Shown piece after piece: positions 53,683 to 64,000 of a stretch of 64,000 nt of DNA. The notes under the pieces are model-generated. The model saw nothing but the letters and a program-made list of their open reading frames with translations. It was not told where the DNA came from and did not search any database. A program made the position numbers and the translations under genes. Position 1 is the first letter of the stretch; every line of letters starts with the position of its first letter. This DNA comes from an uncultured Pelagibacteraceae bacterium (GTDB lineage Bacteria; Pseudomonadota; Alphaproteobacteria; Pelagibacterales; Pelagibacteraceae): positions 186,001-250,000 of the forward strand of contig CACGLS010000001.1 of NCBI GenBank assembly GCA_902573985.1, written 5' to 3'.

Positions 53683-54656
53683 TAAGGAAGTAAAATTGCT
53701 GGACCAATTAATTTCCTTGCCTCAAGATCTGAGTGAGCATTCTTTGCGTCTGCAAGTTTATACTTTTTTGAAATTCTAATTTTTATTTTTCCAAATTTCA
53801 CCTTCTCAAAAATTTGATCAGCTCCAACTTGAAGTTCTTTTCTATTACTAAAATACTGTCCAATAGAAGGCCTTGTTAAGTAGAGGCCTTTGGGTTGGAT
53901 TTCTTTTGGAACATTAATAGGATCTAAAGGTCCAGATGCATTTCCAAAACTTATCATCATACCTCTTGTTGAAAGACATTCTAATGATCCATGGAATGTT
54001 TTTTTTCCGACACCATCAAAAACTGCAGGCACTCCCTTATTTTTAGTAATTTTCATAACTTCTTTAGCAAAATTATCCTTTGTATAATTAATGACGTAAG
54101 AGTAACCATTTTCTTCAGCTATTTTAATTTTATCATCAGAGCCGACTGTTCCAATTACTTTTGCTCCGATACTATTAGCCCATTGAGCAAAAATTTGGCC
54201 GACTCCTCCAGCTGCTGCATGAAAAAGAACTGTTTCACCAGCTTTAAGCCTATAAGTTTTAGTAAGTAAATAATTAGTAGTTAAACCTTTTGTCATTAAG
54301 GTTGCAGCTAACTCGTGTGAAATTCCATCTGGAATTTTAACAGCTATTTTAGATGGGATTATTCTTTGCTGAGCATAAGCTCCTAATGGAACAGAGGCGT
54401 ATGCAATATTATCACCTTTATTAAACTCAGAAACATTTGAACCTACTTCATCAATTTTTCCAGCAGCTTCCAAACCAATACCACTAGGCAAATTGATGGG
54501 GTACAAACCAGATCTATGATAAGTATCAATATAATTTAAACCAATTGCATGATTTGTAACTTTGATTTCATCAGCACCTGGGGAGGCAACGTTTACATCC
54601 TGAAGTTCTAATACTTCGGGACCTCCGTTTTTTTTAATTACGATAGATTTAGACAT
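53682..54656 (-). CDS. qor: NADPH:quinone reductase (zeta-crystallin family)
   Basis: This 324-residue enzyme of the MDR superfamily has GLNYIDTYHRSGLYP, GLEAAGKIDEVG and the NADPH-binding HAAAGGVGQIFAQWA. It lacks the zinc ligands of alcohol dehydrogenases, as in quinone reductases. It would reduce quinones with NADPH. It sits between pirin (25 bases upstream) and DUF1289, so a role in redox protection is likely but not proven. Confidence 0.9.
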   Translation of the reverse strand: MSKSIVIKKNGGPEVLELQDVNVASPGADEIKVTNHAIGLNYIDTYHRSGLYPINLPSGIGLEAAGKIDEVGSNVSEFNKGDNIAYASVPLGAYAQQRIIPSKIAVKIPDGISHELAATLMTKGLTTNYLLTKTYRLKAGETVLFHAAAGGVGQIFAQWANSIGAKVIGTVGSDDKIKIAEENGYSYVINYTKDNFAKEVMKITKNKGVPAVFDGVGKKTFHGSLECLSTRGMMISFGNASGPLDPINVPKEIQPKGLYLTRPSIGQYFSNRKELQVGADQIFEKVKFGKIKIRISKKYKLADAKNAHSDLEARKLIGPAILLP

Positions 54657-54681
54657 TTTTTACAGGAACGTACTTTAACTT

Positions 54682-55524
54682 TTAATATTTAGCAAATGTT
54701 CCGTTGTTATAGTCTTGAATAGCCTCAAGTATCTCAGCTTTTGTATTCATCACAAACGGTCCGCCTCTTGCAATAGGTTCGCCAATTGGCTTACCAGCTA
54801 TAAATAAAAATTCAGATTTTTTGCTTGCTTTAATTTTTAATTTAGTCCCTCGCTCTAATAATATTAAGTTTGAGTCAGCTGTTTTATTATGGGCTTTTTC
54901 TCCTATATTTAATTCTCCTTTTAATAGATATACAAAAGAGTTATGTCCTGATGGTACATCACAGTTAAATTCTTTTTTTTCATTTAAAATTATATGAAAA
55001 TAAATGGGATCAACGTTATGATTTTTCTCTGGTCCTTCAGCTTTTTCATATTTGCCTGCGATGACTTTTACAATTTTCTCACTATCTTCATGTTGTCCGA
55101 GCTCATTTCCTTTTATATAAAGGTATTCAGGCTTGTTCTTTTTCATTTTAGCTGGCATGTTTATCCAAAGTTGAAAGCCTAATAATTTACCTTCTTTCAT
55201 AGCAGGCATTTCGGAGTGAATAATTCCTCTTCCAGTTTTCATCCATTGTACATCTCCAGATGTCATTATACCTTTAGCTCCAGTGCTATCTTGATGTTCA
55301 AACTCTCCGTTTAACATATAAGTTACAGTTTCTATTCCTCTGTGTGGATGAGGTGGAAAACCAGCCACATAATCATCTTTATTTTCAGAGCCAAATTCAT
55401 CAAGCATTAAGAATGGATCGATATAATCTGCTTCTGGAGTTCCTATGCTTCTTTTTAATTTTACTCCTGCACCATCAGAGGCATTTAAGGCTTTAATAAT
55501 TTTTTTTACTTCAATTTGAGACAT
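54682..55524 (-). CDS. Pirin family protein
   Basis: This 280-residue bicupin has the N-terminal iron-binding PPHPHRGIETVTYMLNGEFEH and, downstream, GRGIIHSEMP, with a C-terminal pirin domain holding GEPIARGGPFVMNT. Pirins bind iron and some act as quercetinases or redox sensors. It is 21 bases downstream of the HAD gene and 25 upstream of the quinone reductase. The product's reaction cannot be told from the sequence. Confidence 0.88.
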   Translation of the reverse strand: MSQIEVKKIIKALNASDGAGVKLKRSIGTPEADYIDPFLMLDEFGSENKDDYVAGFPPHPHRGIETVTYMLNGEFEHQDSTGAKGIMTSGDVQWMKTGRGIIHSEMPAMKEGKLLGFQLWINMPAKMKKNKPEYLYIKGNELGQHEDSEKIVKVIAGKYEKAEGPEKNHNVDPIYFHIILNEKKEFNCDVPSGHNSFVYLLKGELNIGEKAHNKTADSNLILLERGTKLKIKASKKSEFLFIAGKPIGEPIARGGPFVMNTKAEILEAIQDYNNGTFAKY

Positions 55525-55545
55525 ATAAATATTTATAGTGAAAGT

Positions 55546-56208
55546 TTAAACTATATCAAGTAGCTGCGTTAAATTGCTGATCTCATTTTTTGGCTGAAAA
55601 TCGAGGATATCAAATACTGAGTTATGTCTATTAACCCAAATAGAATTATATCCAAAGTTTCCACCTCCTGAAACATCCCATGTGTTCGCGCTTAAAAAAG
55701 CAATTTCATCAGATTTAATTTTATATTTTTTAATCGGTATTTCATAAACTCTTGGGTCAGGTTTATAAATTTTCACTTCTTCAATAGAAAAAAGATCATC
55801 AAATAAATTATTTAACTTATTACTTTCAACTAGTTCATTTAGAAGATCAAGTGTCCCGTTAGAAAGTATAGCAAGTTTGAAGTTTTTCTTTTTTAAATCT
55901 TCCAAGACTCTTTTTACTTCGGGATAAGGAGATAAAATTTTGTAAAGACTAAGTAACTCATTTTTCATATTTTTATTAATATTGAATACTTTCATTGATT
56001 TATCCAAACTGTCCTCAGTAATATCCCAAAAATTTTTATGTCTTTTCATTAAACTTCTAAGCCAAGTATATTCAAGCTGAGTAGTTCTCCAAAAATTTGC
56101 AAATGTTTCCCACTTAACTCCAATTTTATCTTTACATCTTTTAGCAGCTGAATTTACATCGAACAATGTACCGTAAGCGTCAAACACTACTGCCTTTGTT
56201 TTCATCAT
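55546..56208 (-). CDS. Haloacid dehalogenase type II
   Basis: This 220-residue HAD protein has the nucleophile motif VVFDAYGTLFDVNSA, the motif II LSNGTLDLL and the motif IV SANTWDVSGGGNFGYNSIWVNR typical of L-2-haloacid dehalogenases. Such enzymes remove halogen from short 2-haloacids, but many HAD relatives of this type hydrolyse phosphate esters instead. It abuts the CDGSH gene with no gap. The true substrate is unknown. Confidence 0.85.
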   Translation of the reverse strand: MMKTKAVVFDAYGTLFDVNSAAKRCKDKIGVKWETFANFWRTTQLEYTWLRSLMKRHKNFWDITEDSLDKSMKVFNINKNMKNELLSLYKILSPYPEVKRVLEDLKKKNFKLAILSNGTLDLLNELVESNKLNNLFDDLFSIEEVKIYKPDPRVYEIPIKKYKIKSDEIAFLSANTWDVSGGGNFGYNSIWVNRHNSVFDILDFQPKNEISNLTQLLDIV

Positions 56209-56448
56209 TTATTTAATGTTATGTGAACCATCACATAGTGGTTGATCATTTGTTTGTTTGCATGTGCAGAAAAAAACTTTTTTAGATTGATCAGCTAAAT
56301 ATTTAAAAGGTGCAAACTCAGTTCCTTTATGTGAACCATCACAAAAAGGTTGCTTAGAACTAATTCCACAAGTGCACCAAAAATAAGATTTTCCCTCTAA
56401 TACATCAACGCCTTTTGGGGAATCTCCAGCTCTATTTCCTTTTTTCAT
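56209..56448 (-). CDS. Twin-CDGSH iron-sulfur domain protein
   Basis: This 79-residue protein has two CDGSH-type motifs, CTCGISSKQPFCDGSH and CTCKQTNDQPLCDGSH, each of which would bind a 2Fe-2S cluster through three Cys and one His. No membrane segment is present. It is the first gene of the operon with the HAD, pirin and quinone reductase genes, pointing to a redox or iron function. It is divergent from rsmE, with 46 bases between starts. Confidence 0.92.
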   Translation of the reverse strand: MKKGNRAGDSPKGVDVLEGKSYFWCTCGISSKQPFCDGSHKGTEFAPFKYLADQSKKVFFCTCKQTNDQPLCDGSHNIK

Positions 56449-56494
56449 TAAAGCTCCTTTATATCTTCAAAATTTGTTTATATTATAGATATTA

Positions 56495-57205
56495 ATGAAT
56501 ATTAGATTATATCATCCAGACAGTATACTAGAAAATAAGACGAGTTTGTTAAGTAAAGAGCACACTCATTATATTGTTAATGTCATGCGACTTAAAAGAG
56601 GCTCAAACTTAAATTTTTTTAATAAAAACGGAGAATGGAAAAGCGAAATAATTTTTTTAGACAAAGATAGAGTTGAAGTTAGGTTTTTAGAAAAAATTAA
56701 AGAAGCTAATAATTTATCTAAAACCGAGCTAGCTATTTGCCTAGTTAAAAAAATTCCAATGGATAATATTTTACAAAAAGCTACAGAGCTTGGTATAAGC
56801 AAAATTATTCCAATAATTTCAGAAAGAACAGAAGTTAAAGAATTAAATCTTGATAGAGCAAAAAAAATAGTTATTGAAGCGACCGAACAATCTAATCAAC
56901 TTGTGCCTCCAAATATCAGTGATGTTATCAAATTAAAAGATTTTTTATTAACTTTTGATGAAAATTCAAAAATTTTATTTGCTGACGTCAATTCAAAAGA
57001 AAACTTAAAAATCGAAGATCTTAAAAATGTTAAATCTTTTTGTATTTTGATTGGTCCTGAAGGTGATTTCTCTCCAGTGGAACGTGAGTTAATCTTACAA
57101 AATAGAGCTGTAAAACCTTTTACTTTATCTAGAAACATTCTAAGGTCTGATACCGCTGCAATAAGCGCGATTTCACTAGTAAATTTTATCAATAACTTTC
57201 ATTAA
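56495..57205 (+). CDS. rsmE: 16S rRNA (uracil1498-N3)-methyltransferase RsmE
   Basis: This 236-residue SPOUT methyltransferase has an N-terminal PUA-like domain (about 1-68), the KKIPMDNILQKATELGISKIIP segment and the knotted C-terminal site FCILIGPEGDFSPVE and LSRNILRSDTAAISA. It methylates U1498 near the decoding centre. It lies 51 bases before coxB and is probably its own unit. The length is standard. Confidence 0.94.
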   Translation: MNIRLYHPDSILENKTSLLSKEHTHYIVNVMRLKRGSNLNFFNKNGEWKSEIIFLDKDRVEVRFLEKIKEANNLSKTELAICLVKKIPMDNILQKATELGISKIIPIISERTEVKELNLDRAKKIVIEATEQSNQLVPPNISDVIKLKDFLLTFDENSKILFADVNSKENLKIEDLKNVKSFCILIGPEGDFSPVERELILQNRAVKPFTLSRNILRSDTAAISAISLVNFINNFH

Positions 57206-57256
57206 TTGTCGCATTAATTGAAATTGTGAAATCATCTAAAAGCTGTATAAAAACTT

Positions 57257-59685
<2,429 letters not shown>

Positions 59686-59686
59686 A

Positions 59687-60601
59687 TTGAGCCTGATAAG
59701 TATAAAATCTAGAAACTCTAAACTTGGTTTAGCATTGGACCTAAGTTCATTTTTTAACTTAATGAAACCTAGGGTAATGTCTCTTGTCCTATTTACATGT
59801 ATGGTAGGTTTATTAATAGCACCGATTAATGTAGACTTCACATCTGCTTGCATTTCTCTTTTAGCTGTAGCTATCGGGTCTGGAGCTGCTGGAACTCTTA
59901 ATATGTGGTATGAGTCAGACTTAGATGCCTTGATGAGCAGAACTTGTTTAAGACCAATCCCAACTGGAAAAGTAAAAAAAAATCAAGCTTTATATTTTGG
60001 TATAGTTTTATCAGCTTTGTCCGTAAGCATAATTTATTTTTCAGCTAACTTAATTTCTGCAATTTTATTAGCCTCAACAATTGCTTTTTATTTTTTTATT
60101 TATACGATTTGGTTAAAAAGAAAAACTCCACAAAATATTGTTATAGGTGGTGCAGCTGGGGCATTACCACCTGTTATTGGATGGACAATAGCAACTGGAA
60201 GTATCTCTGTTGAGCCAATAATTTTATTTTTAATTATTTTTCTTTGGACACCATCACATTTTTGGGCGTTAAGTTTATATAAATCAAGTGATTATAAAAA
60301 AGCGAAAATTCCAATGCTCCCTATAATTTCTGGAACAAAAACAACAAAAGTGAATATACTTTTTTATGCTTTAATGATGCTACCTGCAATAATTGCACCT
60401 TACTTTTTAAATTTTGCTAGCGTATTTTATCTAGCCATATCTTCTATAATGTCTGCATACTATGTTTATTTATGTTTAAGATTATATAGGTCTAAAACAG
60501 CAAGTATTTCAAATAAAATAGCGAGAAAAATTTTCATATACTCAATTTTTTATTTGTTTTTTATTTTCTTAATTTTATTAATTGATAATTTTTCAAAATA
60601 A
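59687..60601 (+). CDS. ctaB: Protoheme IX farnesyltransferase (heme O synthase)
   Basis: This 304-residue membrane enzyme of the UbiA superfamily has FNLMKPRVMSLVLFTC, the allylic aspartate region NMWYESDLDALMSRTCLRPIP and the second motif LWTPSHFWALSLYKSSDYKKA. It makes heme O for heme A in the oxidase. The TTG start two bases after coxA gives about 27 residues before the conserved MKPRV, as usual. A 37-codon gene follows before ctaG. Confidence 0.93.
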   Translation: MSLISIKSRNSKLGLALDLSSFFNLMKPRVMSLVLFTCMVGLLIAPINVDFTSACISLLAVAIGSGAAGTLNMWYESDLDALMSRTCLRPIPTGKVKKNQALYFGIVLSALSVSIIYFSANLISAILLASTIAFYFFIYTIWLKRKTPQNIVIGGAAGALPPVIGWTIATGSISVEPIILFLIIFLWTPSHFWALSLYKSSDYKKAKIPMLPIISGTKTTKVNILFYALMMLPAIIAPYFLNFASVFYLAISSIMSAYYVYLCLRLYRSKTASISNKIARKIFIYSIFYLFFIFLILLIDNFSK

Positions 60602-60602
60602 T

Positions 60603-60716
60603 ATGATGAACAAAAAGAAAAAAAACCTAGTAACAGCTTTAATATTAATCTTATTTATGATTTTTTTATTTGTATTAACTTTCTATAATATTGGAATTTA
60701 TAATCGAGAAATATAA
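60603..60716 (+). CDS. 37-residue single-pass membrane peptide between ctaB and ctaG
   Basis: A short gene starts MMNKKKKNLVTALILIL and has one hydrophobic segment (about 9-28), with a basic N terminus and short polar tail ending NREI. It starts one base after the ctaB stop, and its TAA shares one base with the ctaG ATG, the same TAATG junction as the rest of the operon. In other alphaproteobacteria a small CoxF-like gene sits at this place, so a role in oxidase assembly is likely. Homology at this length cannot be judged by eye. Confidence 0.7.
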   Translation: MMNKKKKNLVTALILILFMIFLFVLTFYNIGIYNREI

Positions 60717-61267
60717 TGAATATAAGCAAAAAAAACTTAACACCTATCGCTTTAGTATCGATATTTTTACTAATGCTTGGATTATCTTTTGCAGCAGTTC
60801 CTTTATATGATTTGTTTTGCAGAGTAACAGGATTCGGTGGAACTACTCAAAACGCTACTGACAAAGAAATTCCAAAAATTATAGTAAACCAAGATTACAA
60901 AATGAGATTTGATACAAACATTAATAGTACTTTAGATTGGAAATTTTATCCTGAGATGAATACTTTAAACTTAAAACCAGGCGAAGTTCATACAGTTAAA
61001 TTTAACGTTGAAAATCCTAGCAATGAAATATCTTCAGGGTCAGCAACATTTAATGTATCTCCATCACCATTTGGTATTTATCTGAATAAGATAGGTTGTT
61101 TTTGTTTTGAAAAACAAACTTTACAACCAGGTGAAAAAAAAGAGTTTGTATTAACATTCTTCTTGGATCCTAAAGTTGTTGATGATAATAAAACTAAAAA
61201 TATGTCTGATGTAACTTTGTCTTTTACTTTTTTTTCATCAGGCTATTATGAAAAGAGTAACACATAA
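60716..61267 (+). CDS. ctaG: Cytochrome c oxidase assembly protein CtaG (Cox11)
   Basis: This 183-residue protein has one membrane anchor (about 9-30) followed by a periplasmic beta domain with LYDLFCRVTGFGGTTQ and the copper-binding motif KIGCFCFEKQTL. It delivers copper to CuB of subunit I. The ATG overlaps the small peptide gene, and its stop overlaps coxC. The length is typical of Cox11. Confidence 0.95.
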   Translation: MNISKKNLTPIALVSIFLLMLGLSFAAVPLYDLFCRVTGFGGTTQNATDKEIPKIIVNQDYKMRFDTNINSTLDWKFYPEMNTLNLKPGEVHTVKFNVENPSNEISSGSATFNVSPSPFGIYLNKIGCFCFEKQTLQPGEKKEFVLTFFLDPKVVDDNKTKNMSDVTLSFTFFSSGYYEKSNT

Positions 61268-62058
61268 TGTCAGCAGAAAAACCAAAACACGATTACCATT
61301 TAGTTGACCCAAGCCCTTGGCCGATCTATGTTTCATTTGCAACTTTAGTCTTAGCTTTTGGAGCAGTTTATTACTTTCACTCTAAAGCTCTTTGGTTACT
61401 TTTGATTGGTTTTGCGTTAGTAGTTTATGGTGCATTTATGTGGTGGAGAGATGTTATAGAAGAAGCAGAACATCAAGGTCATCATACTCCAGTAGTTCAA
61501 ATTGGACACAGGTACGGTATGACATTATTTATCGCCTCTGAAGTAATGTTTTTTGTTGCTTGGTTCTGGGCTTTCTTTAACGCTAGTTTATTTCCACCTG
61601 ACTCTATTGGTGGTATATGGCCGCCAGCAGATATAAAAACTTTTGATCCTTGGGATATCCCATTAATCAATACTCTAATTTTATTGTTATCAGGAACCAC
61701 TGTAACTTGGGCGCATCATGCAATGTTAGAAAATGACAGAAAAGGATTAGTAAATGGTTTGATCGCAACAGTATTTTTAGGATTTATATTTTCTTGTTTT
61801 CAAGCTTACGAATATCATCATGCAACATTTACTTTAGATGGTGGAATTTATGGTTCCACATTTTATATGTCGACTGGTTTTCATGGTTTTCATGTAATTG
61901 TCGGAACAGTTTTTCTTGCAGTTTGTTTGTTTCGATCAATGAGAGGCCACTCGACGCCCCAACACCATTTTGGATTTGAAGCAGCAGCTTGGTACTGGCA
62001 TTTTGTTGACGTAGTTTGGTTATTCTTGTTTGCTGCGATCTATATTTGGGGAAGCTAA
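61267..62058 (+). CDS. coxC: Cytochrome c oxidase subunit III
   Basis: This 263-residue protein has seven membrane segments, with KHDYHLVDPSPWPI at the start, SEVMFFVAWFWAFFNASLFP and the C-terminal FEAAAWYWHFVDVVWLFLFAAIYIWG, all hallmarks of subunit III. It stabilises the oxidase and its proton uptake. The TAATG junction links it to ctaG. Its last 29 bases overlap surf1 if that gene starts at the earlier TTG. Confidence 0.96.
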   Translation: MSAEKPKHDYHLVDPSPWPIYVSFATLVLAFGAVYYFHSKALWLLLIGFALVVYGAFMWWRDVIEEAEHQGHHTPVVQIGHRYGMTLFIASEVMFFVAWFWAFFNASLFPPDSIGGIWPPADIKTFDPWDIPLINTLILLLSGTTVTWAHHAMLENDRKGLVNGLIATVFLGFIFSCFQAYEYHHATFTLDGGIYGSTFYMSTGFHGFHVIVGTVFLAVCLFRSMRGHSTPQHHFGFEAAAWYWHFVDVVWLFLFAAIYIWGS

Positions 62059-62065
62059 TCTCAAA

Positions 62066-62728
62066 TTGAAAAGAGCATTTTTATTTCAACTATTCGTAAT
62101 TTTTTTTGTAACGGTATTTTGTGCTTTAGGAACTTGGCAGCTTTATAGATTGCAATGGAAGCTAGAACTAATAAGCGAAATTACTTTTGGATTAGACTCA
62201 AAACCAATAGAGTACTCTAATTCACTTAAGAAAAATTATCAGAGAGTAAGTGCTAAAGGAAAATTTAATTTTGATAAGCAAATTTACCTTTATAGCTTGA
62301 ATGATAGTGGAAAACCTGGATATGATGTAGTCACTCCTTTTAGGACTGACAAAAATCAAAATGTTTTAATTAATAGAGGATGGATTAAAAAAGAACTAAA
62401 AGGTAGCGCAAGCATAAACTCCAAAGCAGAAAGTGACAGTGAAATAATTGGTCTTTTAAGAGAAATTTATAAACCAAGTATATTTAAACCAGATAATGAT
62501 ATTTTAAATAATATTTGGTTTTCATTAAATTTAGAAGATTTAAAAGAAGCTACGGGAGAGCAATTTAATGAGTTTATAATTTTTTTGGAAGATAATAAAG
62601 CCAAGACACCACTTCCTAAAAAGATAAGTATAGATGTGCCAAATAATCACCTTAAATATGCTATAACATGGTATGCAATATCAATCTCGATAATTTTTTA
62701 TTATTTATATTTTAGAAGAAAAAAATGA
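62066..62728 (+). CDS. SURF1 family cytochrome oxidase assembly protein
   Basis: This protein of about 220 residues has two membrane segments at its ends (near 6-25 and 195-212) with a periplasmic loop between. FCALGTWQLYRLQWKLELI, GYDVVTPFRTD and VLINRGWIKKE are typical of SURF1. It helps insert heme A. A TTG at 62066 (eight bases after coxC) was chosen; a TTG at 62030 would overlap coxC by 29 bases. The stop overlaps thrC by four bases (ATGA). Confidence 0.88.
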   Translation: MKRAFLFQLFVIFFVTVFCALGTWQLYRLQWKLELISEITFGLDSKPIEYSNSLKKNYQRVSAKGKFNFDKQIYLYSLNDSGKPGYDVVTPFRTDKNQNVLINRGWIKKELKGSASINSKAESDSEIIGLLREIYKPSIFKPDNDILNNIWFSLNLEDLKEATGEQFNEFIIFLEDNKAKTPLPKKISIDVPNNHLKYAITWYAISISIIFYYLYFRRKK

Positions 62729-64000
62729 ACTATTTTAGCACTAGAGATAAATCTTTAGAATTTAGCTTTAAAGATATTTTCTTAAGAGGACTTGCACCAG
62801 GCGGAGGGTTATTTTTGCCTGCTGAAATCAAGAAGTATAGTCAAGAAGAACTTAATAATTTAAGTCAACTAAATTATAACGAACTTGCTACAGAAATTAT
62901 CTTTAATTTCTGTTCAGGTGAAATTAAAAAGGAAGAACTTAGCTCACTGATACAAAAATCTTATAGTAGTTTTAAAGATAAAGAGGTCGTAAATATAAAA
63001 AAAATTGGAAATATAAATCTTCTCGAACTTTACCATGGACCCACTTTAGCTTTTAAAGACATTGCAATGCAGGTAATTGGCAATATGTATGACCATTTAG
63101 AAGTTGCTAAAGATAAAACTGTAAATGTCATAGTTGCTACATCAGGAGATACTGGTTCAGCGGCTATAGCTGCTTTAAGCAATAGAAAAAATATAAATCT
63201 TTTTGTACTACATCCGCATAATAAAATTTCAAATATTCAAAGAAAAATAATGACAACAATTGGTGGAGCTAATATTTATAATATAGCTATCGAGGGTTCA
63301 TTTGATGATTGTCAAAAAATTGTAAAAGAGCTTTTTAATGAAAATAGTTTTAGATCAAAAATAAATATGTCAGGCGTAAATTCTATCAATTGGGTGAGAA
63401 TTGTTTGTCAAATTGTTTATTATTTTTATTCTTTCTTTAGATTAAAAAAAACAAATATAAGCTTTTCAGTACCAACTGGTAATTTTGGAGATATCTATGC
63501 TGGATACGTTGCAAAAAAAATGGGTTTACCAATCAATAAACTTATAGTCGCTACAAATAAAAATGATATTTTACAAAGAGTTATTAATACAGGTGAATAT
63601 AAACCTGATAAAGTGAAAGCAACCATTACACCAAGTATGGATATACAAGTCGCCAGTAATTTTGAGAGGCTGCTTTATTATATATTAGATGAAAGCGATA
63701 GTAAGGTAGGGTCATTAATGAATGATCTATCATCAAAAAGTTTATTCAATTTAGAAAAAAAAGAAATCGATAAACTCAAAAAGGATTTTGAAGCAGTAAA
63801 AGTTACAGATGAAGAGACAGTATCTATAATTAATGAAATTTATAAAGAGCATCAATTTATAATTGATCCTCATACTGCTACTGGAGTAGGAGCAGCAAAA
63901 AGTTTTAAAAATTTAGGAGATATAGTTGTTCTTGGTACAGCTCATCCTTACAAGTTTAACGATACTATTAAAAAAGCTATAGGAAAAAATTTAGACTCAC
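62725..64000 (+). CDS. thrC: Threonine synthase (3' truncated by window end)
   Basis: The frame is open from the ATG at 62725 to the end of the window (about 425 codons), so the C-terminal part is missing. It starts MNYFSTRDKSLEFSFKD and has APGGGLFLP, the PLP lysine in HGPTLAFKDIAMQ, ATSGDTGSAA and SVPTGNFGDIYAGY. It turns phosphohomoserine into threonine. It follows surf1 by ATGA overlap at the end of the oxidase operon, a linkage also known from other alphaproteobacteria. Confidence 0.95.
   Translation, partial: MNYFSTRDKSLEFSFKDIFLRGLAPGGGLFLPAEIKKYSQEELNNLSQLNYNELATEIIFNFCSGEIKKEELSSLIQKSYSSFKDKEVVNIKKIGNINLLELYHGPTLAFKDIAMQVIGNMYDHLEVAKDKTVNVIVATSGDTGSAAIAALSNRKNINLFVLHPHNKISNIQRKIMTTIGGANIYNIAIEGSFDDCQKIVKELFNENSFRSKINMSGVNSINWVRIVCQIVYYFYSFFRLKKTNISFSVPTGNFGDIYAGYVAKKMGLPINKLIVATNKNDILQRVINTGEYKPDKVKATITPSMDIQVASNFERLLYYILDESDSKVGSLMNDLSSKSLFNLEKKEIDKLKKDFEAVKVTDEETVSIINEIYKEHQFIIDPHTATGVGAAKSFKNLGDIVVLGTAHPYKFNDTIKKAIGKNLDS

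Overview
This is a gene-dense, very AT-rich stretch with intergenic gaps mostly under 100 bases and none above about 245. Many genes are coupled by 1-base TAATG or 4-base ATGA overlaps. Gene content and order point to a streamlined marine alphaproteobacterium of the SAR11 clade (Candidatus Pelagibacter and relatives). Supporting signs are GcrA, DUF2093, DUF1289 and a BamF-like lipoprotein, the small SRP RNA just upstream of dnaX, phoR-pstSCAB-phoU-phoB order, the coxB-coxA-ctaB-ctaG-coxC-surf1 block, and a tRNA-His that lacks the encoded G-1. No mobile elements, CRISPR arrays or rRNA genes were seen.

Region 1 (1-19.7 kb) is a phosphorus-acquisition and lipid-renovation island. It holds a glycerol-3-phosphate ABC importer (ugpBAEC, ugpB cut by the window edge) with a cytoplasmic glycerophosphodiesterase. 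A small Lys-rich protein and a diacylglycerol kinase-like gene lie on the minus strand. A PlcP-type phospholipase C and an Agt-type glycosyltransferase follow; in other marine bacteria these swap phospholipids for glycolipids under phosphate limitation. Then come PhoR, an unknown exported protein, PstSCAB, PhoU and PhoB, a SixA-like phosphatase, polyphosphate kinase and exopolyphosphatase. Two good PHO-box-like direct repeats sit before plcP and pstS. Region 2 (19.8-21.7 kb, minus strand) adds arsenate reductase and an AqpS-like aquaporin. This arsenic exit route suits a cell that imports arsenate along with phosphate. A small membrane protein and GcrA lie upstream.

Region 3 (21.8-33.3 kb) carries an ABC-2 permease, argD-argF, a membrane-anchored cytochrome c, kdsB, pheA, the SRP RNA, dnaX-ebfC-recR, malate synthase G, accA with an unusual C-terminal membrane tail, and a cold-shock protein. 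Region 4 (33.4-45.3 kb) has a histidine module (tRNA-His, hisS, hisZ, hisG), groESL under a sigma-32-like promoter, and then a HAD hydrolase, ribF, ileS, lspA, a BamF-like lipoprotein and pgi.

Region 5 (45.3-56.4 kb) is mostly minus strand: rsmD, purD, a lipid A/Kdo group (LpxL-like acyltransferase, lpxK, waaA, msbA-like exporter), ubiA, and a small redox operon (CDGSH protein, HAD dehalogenase, pirin, quinone reductase, DUF1289). Region 6 (56.5-64 kb) holds rsmE, the aa3-type cytochrome c oxidase operon with its assembly factors, including a 37-codon membrane peptide gene, and the start of thrC, which runs off the window. The points most worth a second look are the PHO box that abuts the DAG-kinase start, the unknown exported protein inside the pho-pst cluster, a palindrome next to the pstS PHO box, a possible dnaX frameshift site, and the AccA membrane tail.
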